From Trochalopteron elliotii (lineage: Eukaryota; Chordata; Aves; Passeriformes; Leiothrichidae): DNA of 64,000 nucleotides. Shown here one piece after another: positions 57,013-64,000 of this stretch. The stretch spans positions 418,109 through 482,108 of the forward strand of contig JANPWX010000251.1 in assembly GCA_024734555.1 (NCBI GenBank), written 5' to 3'. Both the position numbers and the translations under genes were made by a program. The first letter of the stretch is position 1; every line of letters begins with the position of its first letter. The notes beneath the pieces were generated by a model. It ran no database searches. It saw only the letters and a list, made by a program, of their open reading frames with translations, and was not told the origin of the DNA.

Positions 57013-57180
57013 GAGAATCCTAGAAAGGGTTGGGTAGGGAGGGACCTTAAAGTCCATCCCATTCCACCCCTTGCCATGGGCAGGGACACCTTCCACTATC
57101 CCAGGATGCTCCAAGCCCCATCCAACCTGGCCTTGGACACTTCCAGGGATGGGCCACAGCAGCCACAGTTTCTCTGGGCA
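57013..57180 (-). mobile_element. CR1 LINE 3' end, antisense
   Basis: 'agaatcctagaaagggttgg', 'agggaccttaaagtccatcc', 'ccccttgccatgggcaggga', 'caccttccactatcccagg', 'atgctccaagccccatccaa', 'cctggccttggacacttcca', 'gggatggg' and 'agccacagtttctctgggca' follow the exact antisense order of the avian CR1 terminus. It belongs to the same subfamily type as 46866-47063. Confidence 0.96.
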
Positions 57181-57184
57181 TCTT

Positions 57185-57375
57185 GGTGGTTTTGCCTCCC
57201 TTGTTGTCCACCTCTGAGATGGCTGATGGTGTTCCCTCCCACAGAATTCAAGGAGTCTCAAAATACTTTTAGGCTGAACTAATGCATCAGATGTAATTTC
57301 CAGGAGGAGGTTTGAACTGAACCTGTGATTCAAAATCAGTTCCTTGGGCCAGGTAAAACATGGCTGCAAAATGCA
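57185..57375. other. Unique non-coding sequence
   Basis: Nothing is recognised beyond the CR1 edge. Confidence 0.5.
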
Positions 57376-57379
57376 CAGC

Positions 57380-57660
57380 TCTTCTTCTTTGGCCAGTTGT
57401 TATTACTCCATTTGGTGAATCATTAGAGTAAGAGTATATTCATAAATAAATTTAAAAGGATTAATGCATGATGAATAGACTGTGTAAGCATATTACAGGC
57501 ATGGTTATTATGTGATATAGGTGATCATAAGTCATGGTTAAATGCAACCTATTGACCAACTGGACTCTGTAAAAGTCTGTAACAAGACATTAGCCACTTG
57601 TTAACAGAGCTAGTAATCATTTATTGATCTTCCATGCAGTATTTATACATCCGCCACCCT
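57380..57660. promoter_or_regulatory. Candidate conserved non-coding element
   Basis: AT-rich, complex and dense in homeodomain/POU cores: 'gttattactcc', 'gtgaatcattagag', 'aaaggattaatgcatgatga', 'ggttattatgtg', 'gctagtaatcatttattgat'. It also has 'ttggccag' and 'aggtgatcataagtcatgg'. No simple repeat and no long open frame. Its texture matches the 37.0 and 47.7 kb blocks. Inference. Confidence 0.48.
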
Positions 57661-57664
57661 AGAA

Positions 57665-60575
57665 AGTGTGGAATTCAATTCCAGGATCTGCTTTCAAGTC
57701 CCACTTACTCTAATGGGGGACACAAATCTCTCACTTTGGAATGTTGAACTGTCAGGAATTGTCAGGGCTGGTAAGAGGTGAGTGCTGTCCTCAGGTGCAC
57801 GAGGGTCTGGTGCTGTTCTACCAGAGTGTGTGAGCACTGGGCTGCCTGGCTTGGAGAAGGAAGTAACTCAGCTTTTGTGAAGGACGTTTATGATATTTTT
57901 GCATTTGGTTTTGTTCAGATTAGAAATGAAATACCCACATTTGGAAAACAATCACTAACAGGTATTGAGACCATCAGCAGGGACAGCCCCAGAGATGGGC
58001 TTCCTAAGAGACACAACTGGGAGTGTTCAGGTCCTCATGGCTGCAGAAGTCTCAGCCAAGGCTCTCAAGAGAAATGAGAAATCAGGCAGAGCAACCTATA
58101 CCGACTGAATCTTTGTTTATTGATTTCCAAAAGAAATGTTTAGCTTGAATAGTTCCTCAATCTTTCTTCATACTGTCCAAACACAAGTGAGGAAGCAGAG
58201 GGATCCAACTGTTCCAACACAGTGAGATAAGGAGCAAATAAGGTCCTCAGAAGTCAGAGTTAAAATTTTAGAAACCTCTAGTGACCGGAGATTTGGTAAT
58301 GGTCTCTCTTTGAGAAATGGGTAACTGGTGTTAGGAGAGGGGCAAATTGTCAGAGTGGGTTGGGCAGGGAGAAGGAACAAAAAGGTCAAAGATGCAGGGA
58401 AATGAAAGAGAAAGGAGAGAAGCAGTGGGGAAAGGGACAGAAGGAATCACCCTTGTCAAAGTAAGGCAGTACAATAATTAATACCTTGGATAGCCCACAA
58501 TGCAGTCCTGGAGTGTAGAGTGACACTGGAAAGAGCCCTGCATTTCTCTCCTTCTAGTGTGTGGAAGGAGTGGTTTTATCATGAGAGTGAGAAAAAAATG
58601 ATGGAATGGCACGTTCATGAAGCAACAGAGTGAGGAAATGGAGGACACACAGCCCTGGAGGCTGAGAGAGGATGGCCCTTAATTCCCTGTCTCTCTGTGT
58701 TCCTCTGGCTCTGGGCCTTGAAGCACACACAGCCCATCTGATTTAATAAAGGCAGGAAGCAAACAGTGCTGGAGCCATGAGAGACTGCAGAGAGGGGTTG
58801 GAGAAGGGTCAAACTCATTTGTCATATGATGGGATGTAGAGTGTGGGGAGGGGGAGATGCTTGGAGGGTTAAGAGGAGTGGAAATAGTTACAGCACTGGA
58901 AAAATGGATGTTACCACAGCTGACCTGAGTGCTGTGCTGCAGTGTGACTTCTAGGGGTAAGGACAACATCCTGGCCTTTCATCCTCTCCCCTTTCTCACT
59001 TTGGGACGGGGTTTTATAGTTTCATTCTTTACAGCTTATTCAGTGTCCCTGAGAGCTGGCTATATTTAGTGTTTGTAGCACACAGGGACTCAAGTCAGGG
59101 GTCCCTGCAGAGCTGTTGGTGCTCCAAAACATCTGTCCTTCACAAACTGATGCTCCCTGCTCATTGCAGCAGGGGCTTCTCAAACTGTGTGTTCCTCATG
59201 CAGCAAGACTCCAAATGAACTTTCCACTCGCCTGCAGAGGGACTTCAAAGGGTCTTTGTTGACCATGGCAAGTGATGAAGCACAAACTCGAGAGATAACA
59301 GGAGAGAATGCTCATCCACAGCCCACACATTCACTCCTCTCACTCAGTGAGAGCCTAAGGAAAGGTTCTGGGATGGTAACAGTGTCATGAGGAGTTTTCT
59401 ATGTGTCTTGGGAGCAGGAGCAGCACAGGCAGCTGCCCTGGTGCCAGGCAGCTGGGAAACTCACAAATTCCCAGTGAGGGGTACCTGGGCAATGCCTGGA
59501 CTTCAGCAGAAATGGTCACAAATAGATGTCACCCTCCCATTAATGAACTGCCTGGATATAGATCCATTAAAACACATCAATAGTTTAAAAAGTGCTTTCA
59601 TTTCAGAAGGAAGTTCAAGAGTTCTAGGTGTTGTGTTGCATCTCAGGACAGACTTTGCTCATGGCAACAAATCTGTTTATTTCTAATGTTGTCTTTTTTG
59701 ATTGAGAACAAGTTGTTTTGTTTTTTGGTTTTTTTGGGTTTCTTTTTTTTTTTTTTTAATATGAAACTAAAATCAGGCATCAGGTCAGCAGACAATGAGA
59801 ACAGATCTGAACTTTCCCTCAGAGATGTTTATTGAAGTTCAAGGGGTTTTTCTCACTCCCTCTTTCTTGCTGTGGAAGGAAATCCTAAAATAGCACAGTC
59901 AGAACTTTTTTCTCAGCATGTTTCTGGTTCAGCAAGGAATTAGAGTTATTGAGTCATAAAGGGTGGGAAAATGCAATTTTTAAGAGAAAATATTTTCCTG
60001 TTTTTTCTCCTTCCTGATTTCTCTGAAGTTTTAAAGGTATTTGCAAATTTCAGAGTCTTACATACAGCTCTGGCAGCTGACTGAAGCAGGTACTGTTCCC
60101 TGAAGTCTCCATTTCTGTCCCCAGTTAAACAAGCAAATTTAATTTGGCAAAAACTCAGCCTGTACCAAACATTATAAACTCACCAGCCCTAAAGATAATT
60201 TTTCCTTCTTCAGTGCCTGCTCCATCCACATTATCTCTAATAAATGGGCTGATGAATGAGAAGGCTCAGACTGATGGCTGATACAGGATTAGGAAAACTC
60301 TGCAGATTGACACCCATAGAATATCTTGTCCTGGGTATACTGCAGCATCTGTAGTTTAATGTAGTATCTCTTAGAGATATGTGATATTTTCTCTCTCCTG
60401 GGGTTTCCTCATCATAGCTCTGCAGAGGATGGCAAAAGGCCTTTTGGGGTCCTCTCAGCACCCCAAAACCTCACAGCAGGCTCCAAGCACTGGCTGTACC
60501 TGGAGTAGGGTAGAGATGAGACTGACAGAATATACTTCAGGCTGACTGATGGAGGAAGGCTGGGTTTTCATACTT
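57665..60575. other. Mostly unique non-coding sequence
   Basis: 58380-58445 is purine-rich. The T-rich tract at 59714-59757 is listed separately. No transposon or coding block is recognised. Confidence 0.5.
59714..59757. repeat. T-rich tract ending in T15
   Basis: TTTTG/TTTTTGG-type units decay into T15 at 59743-59757. It resembles, on the opposite strand, the A-rich tract at 8907-8980. Confidence 0.9.
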
Positions 60576-60579
60576 TCAA

Positions 60580-60800
60580 GTGCAAGTGATAAATGGTGAA
60601 TTAATGCTTATTAGCTATGCTGAATGGTTTAGAGCTGCAGCTGAAATCCTGGGAATGCAGATCCTATCAATTGATGGATTAGTCATAATCTCATCGAAGC
60701 ACTGTAGGACTGGGCTGTTTGAAATGCAACATTTGGGGTGGATTTCATTGCTTCTTTGGCCCATTGTGTGTTTAGACACACCAAAGGTACCAAACATGGC
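60580..60800. promoter_or_regulatory. Candidate conserved block
   Basis: 'ggtgaattaatgcttattag' (homeodomain), 'agagctgcagctgaaat' (E-box/PstI dyad), 'cctatcaattgatggattag' (TALE and homeodomain-like) and 'tcataatctcatcgaagc' within about 120 bp. The sequence is complex and non-repetitive. Role inferred. Confidence 0.4.
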
Positions 60801-60804
60801 CCAA

Positions 60805-63800
60805 GCAATGGGTTCTGGCTTTTTCCATGCCCCAAAGTCTGGTTCCTGCCTCAGGCAGGAAGGGTCTGTGTCACTGTACAATTAGGATTAGGACAGTGTA
60901 GAGTGAACGCTTGGTTTTGGTGCTTTGATTGGAGTGATGTTTTGTCATCCTGCTGCTGGTGATCTTTAGACCAAGCATTTACCCATAAACCATTATACAT
61001 TTAGTGTGGGTTTTCTCTATCTTCCTGTCACCTACATTTACCCCAGTTTTTCTCTGTCAACAATGGCAAAGCCTTTTTAGTCTCTTTACCCTGTTTTAAT
61101 ACATAATTATTTCATTTACCCTTGGATAAGGCACCTGCAGCATTCTGGGAGCAGAAAAATCCCCTGAGCAGGAGTGATTTGTGCTGTACTATCCCCTCCT
61201 TTGTAATTAGGGTTTTCTCCTGCCTCCTTCAACCCCCTGGCCTAACGTGTCCTCTCTGCCTCCTTCCCCAAGTCAGACAAACGTGTTCCTTGGAAGGTCA
61301 GTGTAACCTGTAGGAAATTCCTGCTGTCTCTGAGCTGGCTCATTCATCACTAGTCATAACCATTCTGGAATGTGAGCTCATAGTCTGTTATCTGGCTACT
61401 GCTAGTGATGATGCCTGGAGACGACAGCTTGGTTTTCAAAAGCTGGGTTGACCCTCAGGGGCGAGGAAAACTTGTTTTGACAGAGCAAACATGACACGGA
61501 AGCAGCACAAGTGCCAATATGTGCAGGAACAAGGTGTTATTTTCTCAAGGTGGATATTTTTTTTTCCCAGCTGGGGAAAGCACAGCAGTGTACGGGGAAC
61601 AAAATATTTAGAGTGTTTTTTCTTTCCCCAAAAATACAATTAAAGCACAAAGGCTACCTGTTTGTATTTTGAATGAGAGAAAAAAAGAACGAAGCAGGTT
61701 CATCTGGGAAGGGAGCAAGGTGTGTCCTCCTCTCATTCACCTGTCCCACAGCCAGGTTGTGAGTCAGTGGTCCTGAGACCCTCCTGCCCTTGTTCTCTCC
61801 TCTCTTTCCCCACCTTCCCTTTGGGATGTGCTCTCTCTGAATAGGGACTCGCAGGGGTCTCTGGCCCAGTCCTATAAAGAGCAACAATCTCAACTCTTGA
61901 CCCTGATGCAGTCATTGTTCCTACATATTCTGCTTCCCTCAAAGACAGGACAGAACAGATGACTGTAGATATTTTAAAATGTCAGCCTGACATTGTGGCA
62001 TTAGTATAATTTAAGCCAAGCACTGCCAGTTAATTCACTTTGCTTTCTACCGGCTGAATGTCTTGCATGCCTTGTTTGTGGGGCTCAGAGTCATGTGGTT
62101 CCATGACACCCCTGATCCTGCTAAGCCACCGTTTCCAAATTGGAACAGCCACATATACTTCTTCCACCACTTGTGCATGGCTAGTGTCTGGGAGCTGTGA
62201 CTGTCCCTGGCTGTGTCAGAGAGAAGGAAATGTCTCTCCTGCTCGAGCCTTGGTGTGAGGTGGCTCTTTTTTGGGAAGAGAGCTTTCTCCCTTGGAACCA
62301 GGCCTGCCACTGAACTGGGAAGGAAGAAGCAAAGTGGTGATGCAAAGCAATCCATGGGTAAGTATAATATTTGTGAAAACAAGGAGTGTATTTTGCTTCT
62401 TAGTAGCCCCTCCTTTTTTTTATTATTCCCAAATACATCTGTGACAAAGTGGTTTTAAAGTCTCTGGTTCTGTGTGCTGCTAACACATCTGATGGACCTA
62501 CATGGTATTTGAGAATGTAAGTCAAAAAGCTGATCTTGGGTGTTTTAGCAGCAGCTTAGGTCCTACAGAAATCTATGTTTGAAAGCAGAACCTGAAAATA
62601 TTTAGCTAAGCAGACAAGATCTAGTGAGTCCCTTTCACAGTCCCTATAAAGTACTTCAGAAGTCGGAAGATATCTTTCACAACTTCAGTGTGAAGTCGAA
62701 AAACACTTGCTGAAGACTTAACAGCACACTGTGATTGTGATAAGTTGATGGCTTATGTTTTAATGCTGACAACTGGCTTCCTCTTCATGCTGGAAGCAGT
62801 GCTGACCTCAGAGCAGTGTCAAGGGGAGAAGCAGCATCTTCCCGTGGCTGGTGGGAGAGGAGCAGTGGGAAAGTCCAGCCGTGGGCAGTCCCATGCAGGA
62901 TGCTCCTCTGTGTAACTCCCACTATCCTCCAAGGTTAATTCCACTGCACAGCTGCACTGCTTGGGGCGATAAGGATGCATTAAATAAAAAGGGATTTCCC
63001 TCCTTGGGAATCAAATTAGAGCAGTCCAGATCAGGCCAGTTCTTTTATCTCATTCTCACCCCAACAGGAAGTTTAGACACCAGTCCCCAAAGGTCCTTTT
63101 CTGGTCAGAAACATCTGCGAGGCACTGAACTGGAGGAGTGTGGGGATAGTGCTGATATCCTGGCTGTTGGCAAGATGGACACTGCTACTCAGTGTCTTGG
63201 GAGAAAAACGAGGAGGCTGAACTTGCACACACTGGAGATTGTTTTGGAGATTGGAGATTGGACACACTGTTTGGAGTCATGGATTAATCCCAGGCGTGAA
63301 TGGTGGATTGGTTCCTGGGGAGCAGAGCTGCCAGCAGTAGCACTGTCACTGCAGCACCGTGTTCTCCAGCACGTGGGAGTCCCCCAGTCTTTGACCTCTA
63401 TGCAAAGACCTCAAAATGGGGAAGGAGAAGAAAGATTACAACAGAAAGAAAACATATTTCTCTTGTAAAGTTTACTGTCTGAGCATGGGTCAGACATGGT
63501 GTGTTCAAGAGAGGTCTTGGTTCAGTGTTATTCCATAGAGAAAAAAACAAAAGTAACTCTGTCAGAAGGCTGAAAATGCAGTATCTGGCTGGTTTCTGGG
63601 TGGGATTCTCAGCACAGAGCTAGCAGAAAAATAGTAAGAGCTGATAAAAATGAATGACTGTTGATCTGTAACTTAAGTGAGAGGAGTTGGTGGTCTCAGT
63701 CCAATCTTAATTAGATCAGAGCTCACAGCATGGAAAACCAGCAGTGCCCTTGCTACTGCTGTGGCTTCAGCTGGAACAACTGACAGGGAATGAACACTCC

Positions 63801-64000
63801 TGACACAGAACTGCTCCTGAAGTTGGGCAGGGGGGCTCAGCTTCCAGCACGAGGCGGTTCCCATCACACAAGCAAAGCAGCTGTACAGCACATCAGCTCT
63901 TTGTGTGTTTGCTGGCATCAAGACTTGTAAGACTTTGTTCTTTTCCCTGTATCAGACCTCTAAACCCCTCCAGGGACTGGCTGCATTCACCACAAAATCC
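60805..64000. other. Unique non-coding sequence to the window end
   Basis: No transposon, RNA gene or coding block is recognised. T runs occur at about 61558-61564 and 62413-62420. The 205-codon plus frame 62851-63468 shows no domain, signal peptide or repeat structure and overlaps smaller frames, so I do not call it a gene. Confidence 0.5.

Noticed and set aside
62851..63468. 205-codon plus-strand frame
   Set aside because: No domain, repeat or signal sequence, and shorter frames overlap it. Judged a chance frame.

Overview
This window looks like nuclear non-coding DNA from a bird, either intergenic or deep intronic. The strongest evidence is a set of CR1 LINE 3' ends with typical avian sequence: about 46866-47063, 27853-28244, 10955-11135, 57013-57180, 51302-51445 and 7473-7612, plus shorter pieces. 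There is no Alu or L1, no recent LTR pair, and none of the features of bacterial or organellar DNA. The species cannot be told from the sequence alone; a neoavian bird fits, but this is inference.

I find no protein-coding gene, no exon I would defend, no rRNA or tRNA gene and no CRISPR array. The open reading frames are short, overlap on both strands, match no protein family I recognise, and several are just translated repeats. The longest (285 codons, minus strand, 10874-11731) has an antisense CR1 copy as its C-terminal part.

Three things are visible. First, transposon relics: CR1 3' ends in both orientations; ancient amniote MIR-like SINE pieces at 32440-32600 (+) and 21342-21440 (-), with a weaker tRNA-derived head at 45244-45320; and fossil palindromic DNA transposons (MITE-like) at 25601-25680, 55591-55695 and 55798-55826. 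Second, blocks that look like conserved non-coding elements: AT-rich, dense in homeodomain cores, or carrying retained CpGs where the surrounding sequence is CpG-poor. The best are 47700-47860, 37020-37340, 57380-57660, 44390-44510, 34590-34790, 13180-14240, 2640-3240 and 60580-60800. GC-rich, CpG-retaining islands lie at 6625-6710, 15950-16190 and 28855-28990. Third, simple repeats and dyads: a (TAA)n array of about 100 bp at 36564-36664, an (AAAACC)n-type tract at 8907-8980, several T/A homopolymers, and a handful of unusually good inverted repeats. The best of these is a perfect 12-bp stem with a 6-nt loop at 43157-43186.

Layout: 1-9 kb is mostly unique sequence with two candidate regulatory blocks. 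9.9-10.2 kb is an AT-rich dyad cluster. 11-16.2 kb alternates CR1 with candidate conserved blocks and ends in a CpG island. 16.2-27 kb is mostly unremarkable apart from MIR and MITE relics. 27-39 kb holds a near-complete CR1 3' end, CpG-retaining sequence, the MIR and several candidate elements. 39-64 kb is sparse, with good candidate enhancers near 43.1, 44.4, 47.8, 57.5 and 60.7 kb. The best reading is a regulatory landscape or gene desert, possibly serving a developmental gene outside the window. That rests on pattern recognition, not on an alignment. I did not find a convincing new biological system.
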